Assembly (NCBI GenBank): GCA_026391295.1
Contig: JAPLDS010000060.1
Location: 1-55,212, forward strand
Reading direction: 5' to 3'
Length of the DNA stretch: 55,212 nucleotides
Source: Bacteroidia bacterium
Lineage (GTDB): Bacteria > Bacteroidota > Bacteroidia > Bacteroidales > Prolixibacteraceae
Notes under the pieces: model-generated
Told to the model about the DNA's origin: nothing
What the model saw: the letters and a program-made list of their open reading frames with translations, nothing else
Database searches by the model: none
In this document: in pieces, positions 14,412 through 23,885 of the stretch
Layout of the letters: each line of letters starts with the position of its first letter
Position numbering within the stretch: position 1 is the stretch's first letter
Translations under genes and position numbers: made by a program

Positions 14412-16157
14412 TCAATTTTTAACCCCTCGAAGTATTCCATCAGAGACCTGCTCTAACTCCTTGTTCATCCCTGCTTTCTTAAGTGCTTTTAAGGTAAAGT
14501 AACTCCAGTTTAAGGATGCACCACCATTTTCATATCGTTGGAAAGCATCACTACCATCCTCCTTCTCACCTCCACCCCAGCGTGGATCGTGGTGGTAGTA
14601 ATCCTCTCTGCGGATTGAAACCAAATTGCCGGGAACACCCAAGCTGAAATCGGTAAACCTCTCAACTTGCATCTTATTCCAGAATGCCTCCATAATACCC
14701 TTAATCTGGGGTTCAGGAACTAAATTGTAATAAACCGCCATGCTGTTTACATATAAAAACCAATAATCGTGTAGTTTGCCGTCCCTGCTTTTCCACCCAG
14801 CCAAAACGCCTGTTGCTGGATTGTAAAAAGTTTTAAAATATGAATCCTTTAGCTTTTCTGCATAATGGGCATACAATTGCGCATCCTCCTTTTTATTTAG
14901 ACTCTTTGATGTTTGAGACATCTGAACCAGAGCACCGTAAGTGATGGCATTACTAAAGGCGTCTTCATGACCAAATCCGATCGTATCCCACCAGTTTGCT
15001 GGTCGCGTTGTTTGGTCTGGCGCTCCGGAATTTCCCGATCTTTTATCTTCAACTAGTCCATTCTTATCGAGATCTCTTTTCATCTGACTATCCATCCAAC
15101 CTTTAATCACAGGATAGTATTTCTCTCCCCATTTTTTATCGTTTGAACCTTTGATGTAATTGCATGCCGAGATTACCAGCGATGGGTAGGAGTCGAGATA
15201 GGAGTCGTGTTTAGATGTATCTATTTTGGTGATTATTCCAGTTTTTTCCCATTCTGAATCGTACCCTTCAAGACCGTACCCTTTCATCCCATTTAGATAC
15301 CTCTCGATGGACATCCTAAGCAGGTCGAGCGCCGAAAGTGAACCCACGAGTGGTGGTGTTTTCATTGCAAGCATCGAGGAGAGAAAAAGGGTAAAGGCGC
15401 ACGGATCACTGCATGAGTTATTCGCAATAACCTGTAGTCTTGGATTCACTTGGAAAAGATTGAGATAGTTCCGTCTGTACCCCTCATATTTTTCCGCTTT
15501 AACACCAGGGAACTTTGGGTAAATGGAAGTGCAGGTCAGCGTGTATTGGATACTTTTTACGGTCTCATCTGCATTAGGCAAGCTAATGGAAATATAATTG
15601 GTTTTGTTTCTGCGGTTGGCATCATAGTTAATTGCAGTTGGATGATCGGCAACTACCTGAAAGGTTCCCATGTCCGGAAAATGGATGATAGCAGGCAGTT
15701 GGGTTCTGTTTCTCTCAGGCATTAGACCAAGAAGGGTCGCATGGTTTTCACGCTTATCAAAAATAAAGTCAATCGATTTTATCTTATTCTGTGGCAGATA
15801 AGTTGAGGTTATCACGATTTTTTTCTTCTCGAATTTAAAGCTCCATCCCTCGTTATTTGATGATCCTTTGGGATGAATCTTTACTTCTGAGTCAGAGATC
15901 TTCGAAATTTCAAATAGCTCATTTCCTTCGAGTTCTTTCCACTTGATTATATTTTTTGAAAGTATTTTCTTCCCCAACCCATCAACGGAGAAAAATTTTA
16001 TAAATGGAGCCTGCTGAACAAGCTGAATCGAGTAATAATCTGAACGATAGGCAAAACTTTCACTCTTTTCGCCTTTTGAAAGATTTGGAGCTAAAAAGGT
16101 TAGTGTTATTACTAAACCCCAGCTTAGTTTAAATCGTTTTAATATGTTCATAATCAA
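14412..16157 (-). CDS. Six-hairpin-glycosidase-like secreted protein, prematurely stopped
   Basis: A 581-residue protein with an N-terminal signal peptide (about 1-29). The first 230 residues look like a beta-sandwich. The rest is Trp/Tyr-rich and helical, with segments typical of (alpha/alpha)6 glycosidases (trehalase, glucoamylase and MGH1-type): QTTRPANWWDTIGFGHEDAFSNA-like acidic region around 385-405, and GGASLNWSYFTLKALKKAG near the end. I cannot name a substrate. The frame stops at TGA 14412-14414, but 42 more sense codons follow in the same frame. The full-length protein would be about 624 residues, so this copy lacks roughly the last 7 percent unless the stop is read through or is a sequencing error. 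No operon partner. Confidence 0.7.
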   Translation of the reverse strand: MIMNILKRFKLSWGLVITLTFLAPNLSKGEKSESFAYRSDYYSIQLVQQAPFIKFFSVDGLGKKILSKNIIKWKELEGNELFEISKISDSEVKIHPKGSSNNEGWSFKFEKKKIVITSTYLPQNKIKSIDFIFDKRENHATLLGLMPERNRTQLPAIIHFPDMGTFQVVADHPTAINYDANRRNKTNYISISLPNADETVKSIQYTLTCTSIYPKFPGVKAEKYEGYRRNYLNLFQVNPRLQVIANNSCSDPCAFTLFLSSMLAMKTPPLVGSLSALDLLRMSIERYLNGMKGYGLEGYDSEWEKTGIITKIDTSKHDSYLDSYPSLVISACNYIKGSNDKKWGEKYYPVIKGWMDSQMKRDLDKNGLVEDKRSGNSGAPDQTTRPANWWDTIGFGHEDAFSNAITYGALVQMSQTSKSLNKKEDAQLYAHYAEKLKDSYFKTFYNPATGVLAGWKSRDGKLHDYWFLYVNSMAVYYNLVPEPQIKGIMEAFWNKMQVERFTDFSLGVPGNLVSIRREDYYHHDPRWGGGEKEDGSDAFQRYENGGASLNWSYFTLKALKKAGMNKELEQVSDGILRGVKN

Positions 16158-16513
16158 TTGAATTTAGGTTCTCTTTGAATAGAGCCAGCTATACAGAAAA
16201 CAGTGTTCTGAAACTCTATTCTGGATGAAGTTTGAAAAGTACGGAAAATATAGAACTTGTTTACTGGGCTCAAGCTAAATTAGTTGAAATATTAATCTCT
16301 TTCAATACCATAAATTTTCTTTCATCTTGGCATCTAATGCAAATTAGTTCTTTTGAAGCCTCTCCGTGATCTCTAATCATTTAATTTAATTGGAATCCTT
16401 GCTTGGATTTCGTAACTTTAAGAGTATTGAGATGCCATATTCAAGCTCGCTTGTGAAGAATTCAGATTTCATTACCTATAGTTCTTCAATGAAGCTTTAA
16501 TTTCATTATAGCT
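16158..16513. other. Divergent intergenic region
   Basis: Lies between the minus-strand glycosidase-like gene and the plus-strand histidine kinase and must hold both promoters. I found no TAnnTTTG match. A short inverted repeat AATGAA/TTCATT (16488-16493, 16502-16507) lies just before the kinase ATG. Nothing else stands out. Confidence 0.4.
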
Positions 16514-18571
16514 ATGAAAGATCAAGATAAGTCTAAATTAGAGTTGATTGATGAATTAAAGGAGTACAAACAAAATTTTGACTCGTTAACGATTAAATTA
16601 GATACCAATATTTCAAGTTTAAAGGAATCAAAACAGAAACTTGTTGAGGCGACTAATCAATTGGCATTTCAATTTGAAGAGAGATTGCAGAGAGCCGCTG
16701 AGCTGATTGATGCCAATATAGAATTAGCGTATCAAAATCAAGAGAAGGCTAACCGAGCAGCTGAATTGATTGATGCCAATATTGAACTAGCTTTTCAAAA
16801 CCAAGAGAAAGAGAAACGAGTAGAAGAATTATTAGTTGCTAATAGAGCTATCGATATGTTAATAGGTGAAAGCAAGAAAACAGCGTTTGAGTTATTTCAG
16901 CGGTCACAAGAATCGCACGCGATGATGGATAATAATCCAGATATTATTGGACGATTTGATGAGAAATTCAGATATCTCTATATCAACCGCCCAATCGATA
17001 CTGGAATAGGTAGTTTGCCATCACAGATTATTGGTAAGACGATCGATGAACGTGGATTTTCCAAAGAACTTACTAAGAAATATAAAAATGCTCACCGCTA
17101 TGTCTTTGCCGCGGGCAAAGAGAAAATCATCGAGGTTTCATTACCGATAAATGGGGCTTTGCATTATTTCGAGAGCCGCTGGGCACCTGAATTTTCTTCG
17201 GATGGGAAAGTGGCAACAGCTCTATGCATCTCTCGTGATATAACAATTCGCAAACAAGCTGAAAATAAATTGATATATCACAACCAAGAACTAATCATTC
17301 AGAATAAAGAAAAGGAAAAGCGCGCGAAAGAATTAGTTAAAGCGAATAGGAAACTTTTAGTTGCAGAAAAGAAGGTGCGAAATTTTCTCAGTACTCTGGA
17401 GCAGAAAGTCGAAACCAGAACTGCACAATTAGTGATTGCGAAACAACGGGCAGAGCAGAGTGATCGTTTAAAAACAGCATTTCTTGCGAATATGAGTCAC
17501 GAAATAAGAACTCCGATGAATGGAATTCTGGGGTTTGCAGAACTCCTTAAAGAACCGAATCTGTCAGGCGTTGAACAGCAAGAATTTATTGAAATAATTG
17601 AAAAGAGTGGATTGCGAATGCTCAATATTATCAATAATATCATCGATATTTCAAAGATTGAATCTGGTTTAATCAAAATTAATCGGGCTGACTTTAATCT
17701 GAATGAAATCATCGATTATCTCCTTGCATTTTTCAAACCAGAATTGGAAAGCAAAAATCTAAAGATCTTATTTAGTAAGCCTTCCAACTTTGAAGAGTTG
17801 CGAATTAGCACCGATAAGGAAAAACTTCTTGCAGTACTTAGTAATCTAATTAAGAATGCAATTAAATATACCGATTCAGGTACTATTGCATTGGGTTATC
17901 AGCATAAACCAGGATTTCTTGAATTCTTTGTGAAGGATTCAGGTATAGGAATCTCTAAAAATAGACAAAAAGCCATTTTTGAACGTTTTATTCAAGCTGA
18001 TATTGAAGATATACATGCCTATCAAGGTGCAGGTTTAGGTCTCGCAATTTCAAAGTCTTATGTCGAATTAATGAAGGGTGAAATATGGGTTGACAGTGAA
18101 CCTGGGAAAGGATCGATATTTTATTTCACAATGCCCTACACGTCGATCGTTGATGCAGCAGTTGTAAAGAAAAATAAGATTTCAAATGTTCGGAGTCAAG
18201 AAAGAAAATTAAAAATCTTAATCGTTGAAGACGATGAAATATCAGAGCTCTATCTTGCACGAATTGTAAGCAAAATAGGCAGCCGTATTTTGGTTGCAAT
18301 TAATGGGTTTGAAGCGGTGCGTATATGTCGTGAGAACCTAGATCTCGACTTGATTTTGATGGATATTGGATTGCCTGATCTAGATGGTTACGAGGTAATA
18401 AAACAAATTCGGCACTTTAATAAGGAAGTGGTGATTATTACGCAAACAGGTTATTCATTCAAGACTGATCGCGAAAAGGCAATGAACAATGGATGCAATG
18501 CCTATATTTCAAAACCAATTGACAAGGCTGAACTTCTTACTTTAATCAATACCCATTGCTTTAAATCTTGA
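16514..18571 (+). CDS. Hybrid histidine kinase with repeated signalling helix, PAS, HisKA, HATPase and receiver domains
   Basis: A 685-residue cytosolic two-component hybrid. Residues 1-120 are coiled coil and contain a near-perfect repeat (RAAELIDANIELA plus QNQEK, twice), followed by a third weaker unit. A PAS fold follows at about 140-250 (NNPDIIGRFDEKFRYLYIN, ending in the SRDITIRKQAE linker). A second coiled-coil stretch with the same type of repeat (NQELIIQNKEKEKRAKEL) leads to HisKA with phosphoacceptor H329 (MSHEIRTPMNG). HATPase motifs are NLIKNAIKYT, DSGIGIS and GAGLGLAISK. The receiver has the acidic pair in VEDDE and phosphoacceptor D617 (LMDIGLPD). No membrane segments and no DNA-binding output, so a separate response regulator elsewhere is expected. 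Signal unknown. No operon partner. Confidence 0.93.
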   Translation: MKDQDKSKLELIDELKEYKQNFDSLTIKLDTNISSLKESKQKLVEATNQLAFQFEERLQRAAELIDANIELAYQNQEKANRAAELIDANIELAFQNQEKEKRVEELLVANRAIDMLIGESKKTAFELFQRSQESHAMMDNNPDIIGRFDEKFRYLYINRPIDTGIGSLPSQIIGKTIDERGFSKELTKKYKNAHRYVFAAGKEKIIEVSLPINGALHYFESRWAPEFSSDGKVATALCISRDITIRKQAENKLIYHNQELIIQNKEKEKRAKELVKANRKLLVAEKKVRNFLSTLEQKVETRTAQLVIAKQRAEQSDRLKTAFLANMSHEIRTPMNGILGFAELLKEPNLSGVEQQEFIEIIEKSGLRMLNIINNIIDISKIESGLIKINRADFNLNEIIDYLLAFFKPELESKNLKILFSKPSNFEELRISTDKEKLLAVLSNLIKNAIKYTDSGTIALGYQHKPGFLEFFVKDSGIGISKNRQKAIFERFIQADIEDIHAYQGAGLGLAISKSYVELMKGEIWVDSEPGKGSIFYFTMPYTSIVDAAVVKKNKISNVRSQERKLKILIVEDDEISELYLARIVSKIGSRILVAINGFEAVRICRENLDLDLILMDIGLPDLDGYEVIKQIRHFNKEVVIITQTGYSFKTDREKAMNNGCNAYISKPIDKAELLTLINTHCFKS

Positions 18572-18590
18572 CTAATCGAATTTGAGTAAC

Positions 18591-18716
18591 CTACTCTTTC
18601 TCAAACATCAGCTTTCCTACGCCGCAGATCGGACAGAGCCAATCGTCGGGCAAGTCAATAAATAGGTTGCCAGGCTGGAGTACTGATTTTGACCCATTCA
18701 TATGGTCATCTTTTTC
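18591..18716 (-). pseudogene. Duplicated 3' fragment of the flavin reductase-rubredoxin gene
   Basis: Aligns at an offset of 3270 bases to the 3' end of the gene at 21861-22565. The minus-strand translation ends in the identical rubredoxin tail ([16 protein letters not shown], then MFEKE and a stop). Roughly the last 25 codons are intact, the next 20 are diverged, and the frame closes at TAA 18735-18737. No N-terminal part exists. It contains only the second Cys pair of the rubredoxin, so it cannot bind iron alone. The intact gene is on the far side of the DUF1800/DUF1501 pair. Confidence 0.85.
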
Positions 18717-18785
18717 TAGGTTGAATAGTGAAACTTAATTATGTTATTTTGTTCGCCCCTCAATTAGGGGTGGCATGCCCTATTA

Positions 18786-18814
18786 TTGTTGTTGTGATAT
18801 TTATATTATGTTTG
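18786..18814 (+). promoter_or_regulatory. Candidate promoter of the DUF1800/DUF1501 pair
   Basis: TTG at 18786-18788, 18 bases, then TATGTTTG at 18807-18814 (TAnnTTTG). Initiation near 18821 fits the ATG at 18857 better than the TTG at 18827. Confidence 0.5.
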
Positions 18815-18856
18815 TTTTGCAATTAGTTGTTAATCATCCATGAATATTATATTAAA

Positions 18857-20223
18857 ATGGGTTTGTCAGGTAGTTCTTACTCTATCCAGCCAATTTCTGG
18901 AAATCTAAATTTCAGTCAGGCTCGCCATCTATTGGATCGTTCTCTTTTTGGAGCGTCGAAGGGGGAGATTGATAATTTAGTTGGTAAAAATATCTTTTTT
19001 GCAATAAGTGTTTTGATGCAGACTCCTAAATCAGTATCAATTCCTATTTCCATTGATGCTAAAGATTTAGATGTTACTCTAGGTGCAACCTGGATAAATA
19101 CACCCTATAATGGCACCTATAATACCTACCGACTTCGAAGTCTTTATTCGTGGTGGATTGGTAATATGGTTCAGCAAAATACCTCCCTGATTGAAAAGAT
19201 GGTCCTTTTTTGGCATAACCATTTCGTTACAGAAATGGCGACTGTTGTAAATGCATCTTTTTTATACAACTATGTGCAGGTATTGCGAAATTCGGCTTTA
19301 GGTAATATAAAGCAGTTAATTTCTGAAATAACGATTTGCCCTGCAATGTTGGTCTACCTAAATGGAGAATCCAATAAAGCAACGGCTCCGAATGAAAATT
19401 ACGGCCGTGAATTATTTGAATTATTTGCAATTGGTAAGGGCCCTTTGATTTCATCTGGGAATTATACGAATTATACAGAGGGTGATATTCGTGAGGCCGC
19501 AAAAGTTTTAACTGGATGGAGAATTGATCGAACGTTAAATAAGTCCTACTTCGACACAACAGGACACGATAAGTCTACCAAGATATTTTCTGACGCCTTT
19601 ATGAAGGCTACTATTGTGAATAAAGAAGCTAGTGAATACAAGGATTTGGTGCTTTAATAAAAAATCCAATTGATTTTGCTGTGGGCATTTTTCGTAAAAG
19701 CGAAATTAATCTGTCGACTAACCTTCTCAATAATTATGAAATTTGGAGTTCGACGTATTATGCTTGTCAAGCCATGGAAATGACTCTTGGTGATCCGCCA
19801 GATGTTGCTGGATGGCCAGAGTATTATAAAGAACCGTCTTATTCAGAGCTTTGGATAAATGCTTCCACCATCCCACAACGAACTGTTTTTTCAGATACTT
19901 TATGTTTAACGGGAATTACTAAAGGTGGTTTCAAATATTTTGTTGATCCTTTTGTTTTAACTTCAAAAATAAATGATCCATCTAAGGCGGATAACTTGTT
20001 AAATGGGTTGGCGTTAATTTTACTTCCAGTTCCACTTTCTCCCTTGCAGCTTATCCAATTGAAAGAGGTTTTGATACCAGGATTGCCTGATTCTACTTGG
20101 GCTTTTGAGTGGCTTAAATACATAGGTGCACCAAGCGATGCTGTACAGAAGGGATTGGTTGGTAAGAAGTTGCAAGCTGTAATTGCTCAAATAATGAGAT
20201 TGCCAGAATTTTACCTGTCTTAA
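18857..20223 (+). pseudogene. DUF1800 family protein, broken by an internal deletion and frameshift
   Basis: Frame 1 (ATG 18857 to TAA 19655-19657) carries the N-terminal DUF1800 hallmarks: WHNHFVTE, GRELFELFAIGKG, NYTEGDIREAAKVLTGW. Frame 2 takes over at about 19648 (GALIKNPIDFAVG) and runs to TAA at 20221-20223 with the family's late motifs (GDPPDVAGWPEY). Together they make about 455 residues, but the segment between EYKDLV and the IKNP motif, where the family normally has a stretch with an ARFICRKLYR-type helix, is missing: about 70-80 residues by memory of the family. So the lesion is a deletion plus a frameshift, not a single slipped base. No signal peptide. The DUF1501 partner 18 bases downstream is intact. 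Confidence 0.8.
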
Positions 20224-20241
20224 ATTGGTTCAAAGTTTATT

Positions 20242-21798
20242 ATGGAAAGACGTAAATTTTTAAAATATACCTCGGCGACCTTAGCCGCTCCATTTTTCTT
20301 CCAAGGTCAATGGATGAATGTTTTGGCTCAAGGTTCAACTTCGGATATTCTTAACACCTATAATCCAGATCGAAAATTAGTTCTTATTCAACTTAATGGG
20401 GGTAATGATGGATTAAATATGGTCATTCCAATTTCTCAATACGATAACTTAATAAAGGCACGAAGTAATATTTTAGTCCCTGAGGCACAAATTCTTAAAT
20501 TAACTGATGAGACTGGATTTCATCCTTCAATGCCAGAATTGACCAATCTTTACAAAGATGGACTTGTTAAAATTATCCAAGGTGTTGGGTATCCCAATCC
20601 CAATCTTTCTCATTTTAGGTCCAAAGATATTCTGATGTCAGCCTCTGACTCTAACATTATTGTCAATTCGGGCTGGATGGGTAGACTGTTCAGTGAAAAG
20701 TTTCCAAATTATCCAGATGGGTACCCAAATTCAGCTCAGCCGCATCCAATTGCCTTAACAATTGGGTCTACGAGCTCTGCCATCTGTCAAGGTGAATTAG
20801 CAAATTATAGTTCTGTATTAACAAGTTTATCTGCTTCATATAGCAATTCAGCTGGTAATGTAAGTTATCCTGAAACTCCTTTTGGTAAGGAGTTAAAATA
20901 TTTATCTGGGATGATGGAGCAGACAGAAAGTTATCTTTCTGTTGTGAAATCGGCAGCAGCAAAGGCGAAAAATCTTTCAACCCGTTACCCTTCACCTGGT
21001 CAAAATACATTAGCCGACCAATTAAAGATTGTTGCAAATTTAATTGCAGGAGGACTCCAGACACAGATTTATGTTGTTAATCTTGGCGGATGGGATACTC
21101 ATTCCTTGCAAGTAAGTAGTTTGTCTGAAAAATCAAAAGGGGCTCATCCATTATTAATAAGCAAGCTTTCTGTGGCTATTGACGCTTTTGAAAATGATTT
21201 ACAATTGATGAAAAAGTCCGAGGATGTAATCGGTTTTGTTTATACTGAATTTGGTAGGCGGATAAAATCTAATGATAGTCTTGGAACAGATCATGGAACA
21301 ACGTGGCCTGCCATAGTTTTTGGATCTAAAATTAATCCAGGAATTATTGGCAAAAATGCAGTTATTCCGCCGGTGGTTGGAAAGTCTGATAACTTAGAAC
21401 TGCAAACTGATTTTAGAAGTATTTATGCGTCTATTTACAAACAATGGTTTAATATCAATGATCAGACTATCGAAGGATTATTAGGTAAATTATTTCCTGA
21501 AGTAGCTCTAATCGCAAATAATGCAGTTAGCATCGAGAATCCACCTGTTAATTCATTGCGAATTTGGCCAAATCCGGTAGATGATAACGCATCTGTATCT
21601 TTTACTGCTAATGGGTCGTTGATGCAAATTCGAATTTTTTCTATTGCAGGTCAGCAAATGGAGAGTTATTCTCCTCAAAATTATGCAGAAGGATATATGC
21701 AGCTTACATTAGAACTTGGTCATCTTCCGACTGGAGTTTATTTGCTCGTTCTAACAAAGAGCGGTTCAAGTGAATCGATTAAATTTATAGTCAGATAA
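20242..21798 (+). CDS. DUF1501 family protein with T9SS type A C-terminal sorting domain
   Basis: A 518-residue exported protein of the alkaline-phosphatase-like DUF1501 family. The N-terminus has a Tat-like RRKFLKY motif (3-9) and hydrophobic stretch. Core motifs include LIQLNGGNDGLNMVIP, DTHSLQ after GGW, and TEFGRRIKSN with TDHGTTWP. The last 80 residues form a T9SS sorting domain (IWPNPVDDNASVSF, then LPTGVYLLVL and a final KFIVR), so after crossing the inner membrane it should be exported across the outer membrane by T9SS and anchored. DUF1501 genes are nearly always paired with DUF1800, as here; the function of the pair is not established. The broken DUF1800 gene makes it doubtful that the pair still works. 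Confidence 0.92.
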   Translation: MERRKFLKYTSATLAAPFFFQGQWMNVLAQGSTSDILNTYNPDRKLVLIQLNGGNDGLNMVIPISQYDNLIKARSNILVPEAQILKLTDETGFHPSMPELTNLYKDGLVKIIQGVGYPNPNLSHFRSKDILMSASDSNIIVNSGWMGRLFSEKFPNYPDGYPNSAQPHPIALTIGSTSSAICQGELANYSSVLTSLSASYSNSAGNVSYPETPFGKELKYLSGMMEQTESYLSVVKSAAAKAKNLSTRYPSPGQNTLADQLKIVANLIAGGLQTQIYVVNLGGWDTHSLQVSSLSEKSKGAHPLLISKLSVAIDAFENDLQLMKKSEDVIGFVYTEFGRRIKSNDSLGTDHGTTWPAIVFGSKINPGIIGKNAVIPPVVGKSDNLELQTDFRSIYASIYKQWFNINDQTIEGLLGKLFPEVALIANNAVSIENPPVNSLRIWPNPVDDNASVSFTANGSLMQIRIFSIAGQQMESYSPQNYAEGYMQLTLELGHLPTGVYLLVLTKSGSSESIKFIVR

Positions 21799-21860
21799 CT
21801 CGTTAATTTTGAGTATTATTTCCAAGTTGGATATTCTCTGCGCCTTGTTTTAATTGGTTT

Positions 21861-22565
21861 TTACTCTTTCTCAAACATCAGCTTTCCAACTCCGCAGATC
21901 GGACAGAGCCAATCGTCGGGCAAGTCAATAAATAGGGTACCTGGCTGGATTCCTGATATGGGGTCACCTTTCTCTTCTTCATATTCGTAATGACACAATT
22001 GGCATTGCCAGACTTCTAAGGATTTTTTCTGGTCTGCAAACAGCGTTTCGACATTGGCTTTCTCAATATAGGTGGGTGCATTTTTAGGTGAATACCCTTT
22101 TAATACTTCACGGTAGTAGGTGTAAGTTAGTGATTTCATTTTCTCATCAATCGAACCATTGTCAACCACTTCGCCAATAAAGATGACGTGAGTTCCAACT
22201 TCATAAGAGCTGGTAACCTTGCATTCGAACCAAGCTACCGAAGAGTCGGTAATAATTGGAACACCAGTTTTCCCTTTGAAATAATTAACTCCAGCAAACT
22301 TATCAAAATCGCGACCACTTTTATATCCAAAATTGGCAACAAGTGAGGTGGTGGCTTTGTCGCTTAAGATCGAGAACCCAAATACGCCACTCTCTTTGAT
22401 TAAGCCAGTGGTGTAATTTTCTTTGCTACAGCTAATGGCAAACTGAGGTGGATTTGCTGTAACTTGAAATAGGGTGTTGGCAACATAGCCCCCTTTTTTA
22501 TTTCCGGCTTGGGTAGTAACCAAATATAGACCGTAGCTGATTTTAAAATACGATTCGGGATTCAT
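21861..22565 (-). CDS. Flavin reductase-rubredoxin fusion (high-molecular-weight rubredoxin type)
   Basis: A 234-residue cytoplasmic redox protein. Residues 1-160 form the FMN-binding split-barrel flavin reductase domain (conserved [26 protein letters not shown] region). Residues about 180-234 form a rubredoxin with Cys pairs WQCQLC and LCPICG. In acetogens and other anaerobes the homologous Hrb passes electrons from NAD(P)H to flavodiiron proteins or rubrerythrins for O2 and peroxide defence; the same role here is inference. The gene is complete and single; its 3' end is duplicated at 18591-18716. Confidence 0.92.
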   Translation of the reverse strand: MNPESYFKISYGLYLVTTQAGNKKGGYVANTLFQVTANPPQFAISCSKENYTTGLIKESGVFGFSILSDKATTSLVANFGYKSGRDFDKFAGVNYFKGKTGVPIITDSSVAWFECKVTSSYEVGTHVIFIGEVVDNGSIDEKMKSLTYTYYREVLKGYSPKNAPTYIEKANVETLFADQKKSLEVWQCQLCHYEYEEEKGDPISGIQPGTLFIDLPDDWLCPICGVGKLMFEKE

Positions 22566-22774
22566 TTTCTTGTGCTTAATGAGTGATTCGGTAAAATTAT
22601 TTAAATTAGCTGAATAGATCTAATAAAATAGGTGGTTATTTTTTAATTGACATTGTTCAGCTCTCAGATAAGCTGTAATTCTTTCTAAACATCAATTTTC
22701 ACAGATCGATTTTGTGGTTCGGTAACTAGGTTGTCTAAATCTTTAAATCAACCTCTTAACTATTTGTTAACGTG

Positions 22775-23833
22775 ATGCCTTATGTCTTAAAACGCGCGCT
22801 GTTCCAACTTTTTGTATGTGTCTCTTGCTTGGCTTGCACAAAGTCATTCAAGGTGGTACCTCCTGCGCCATTGCCATCTCCTTTTGTTGTCAAAGGAGCT
22901 GATATAGGTTGGCTGCCTCAGATGGAAGGTTCTGGTTTTAAATTCTACAATGACCTCGGGGTAGAACCCGATTGTTTTCAGCTTCTAAAAGCAAATGGTA
23001 TTAATACTGTGCGTTTGCGAACCTGGGTCAATCCTTCAAATGATAAGATTAATGGTCATTGTAGCAAGCAGGAGACCGTTGATTTGGCTGTTCGGGCAAA
23101 TCGGTATGGGATGAAAGTGATGATCGATTTCCATTACAGCGATTCCTGGGCTGATCCTGGTCAACAACGGAAGCCAGCGGCTTGGGTAGGGCACGACTTC
23201 TCCACTCTTTTGAAAGATGTTTACGATTATACGGCTGAAGTTATCTTATTGTTGAAAACCAATGGAGTTACTCCAGATTGGGTTCAGATCGGGAATGAAA
23301 TTTCTAGTGGAATGCTCTTTCCAGATGGAAGTATAAACAATTGGAGCCAACTGATTCAATTGACGAATAAAGGATATGAGGCTGTAAAGGTTATTAGTCC
23401 TAAGACTAAAGTTGTGCTCCATATCGATCAGGGAAATAATAACACCCGTTGTCGATGGTGGTTCGATAATGCACAGACAAATGGAGCGAAATATGATGTG
23501 ATTGGATTGTCATATTACCCCTATTGGCTTGCTGGAAGTCCTGATTATACGCTTTCTATTGAAGATTTTGGGAATAATCTGCTAGATCTAGTCTCTCGAT
23601 ATAGTAAAGAGGTAATGGTTGTTGAAGTTGGTGGCGAGTCTGCTAAGCCTCAAAATACCTACGATATGCTAGTGGCAGTGCAGAAAAAGGTTTTGGCTGT
23701 TCCGCAAAACAAAGGACTTGGCGTAATCTACTGGGAACCTGAAGGGGCTCGATCTTGGAGTGGCTATGCCTTAAGCGCTTGGGGTGATGATGGGAAGTCA
23801 ACCTTAGCCTTAAAAGCTTTTCTAGTTAAATAA
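22775..23833 (+). CDS. GH53 arabinogalactan endo-beta-1,4-galactanase, lipoprotein
   Basis: Hydrolyses beta-1,4-galactan of type I arabinogalactan/pectin side chains. The 352-residue protein starts best at ATG 22775 (a GTG codon sits directly before it). The N-terminus has a lipoprotein signal with SCLAC (Cys near residue 21), so it should be attached to a membrane, probably the outer membrane. GH53 motifs are KGADIGWLPQMEG, TVRLRTWVNP, FHYSDSWADPGQQ, the acid/base Glu in QIGNEISSG (E175) and the nucleophile Glu in VVEVGGES (E284). The YWEPEGARSW segment near the C-terminus is also typical. It stands alone here, without its own SusCD pair. Confidence 0.93.
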   Translation: MPYVLKRALFQLFVCVSCLACTKSFKVVPPAPLPSPFVVKGADIGWLPQMEGSGFKFYNDLGVEPDCFQLLKANGINTVRLRTWVNPSNDKINGHCSKQETVDLAVRANRYGMKVMIDFHYSDSWADPGQQRKPAAWVGHDFSTLLKDVYDYTAEVILLLKTNGVTPDWVQIGNEISSGMLFPDGSINNWSQLIQLTNKGYEAVKVISPKTKVVLHIDQGNNNTRCRWWFDNAQTNGAKYDVIGLSYYPYWLAGSPDYTLSIEDFGNNLLDLVSRYSKEVMVVEVGGESAKPQNTYDMLVAVQKKVLAVPQNKGLGVIYWEPEGARSWSGYALSAWGDDGKSTLALKAFLVK

Positions 23834-23854
23834 TCGCATTTATTGGTCTGCACA

Positions 23855-23885
23855 ACTAACTATAGATAAGTTAGTCCAATTTTTT
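23855..23885 (+). terminator. Possible terminator of the GH53 gene
   Basis: Stem ACTAACT/AGTTAGT (23855-23861, 23869-23875) with a T7 run close after it. It overlaps the 3' end of the convergent antitoxin gene. Moderate support only. Confidence 0.4.

Noticed and set aside
18827-18856. TTG start for the DUF1800 gene, ten codons upstream of the ATG
   Set aside because: The candidate promoter initiates near 18821, leaving almost no leader, and the added residues do not form a signal peptide.
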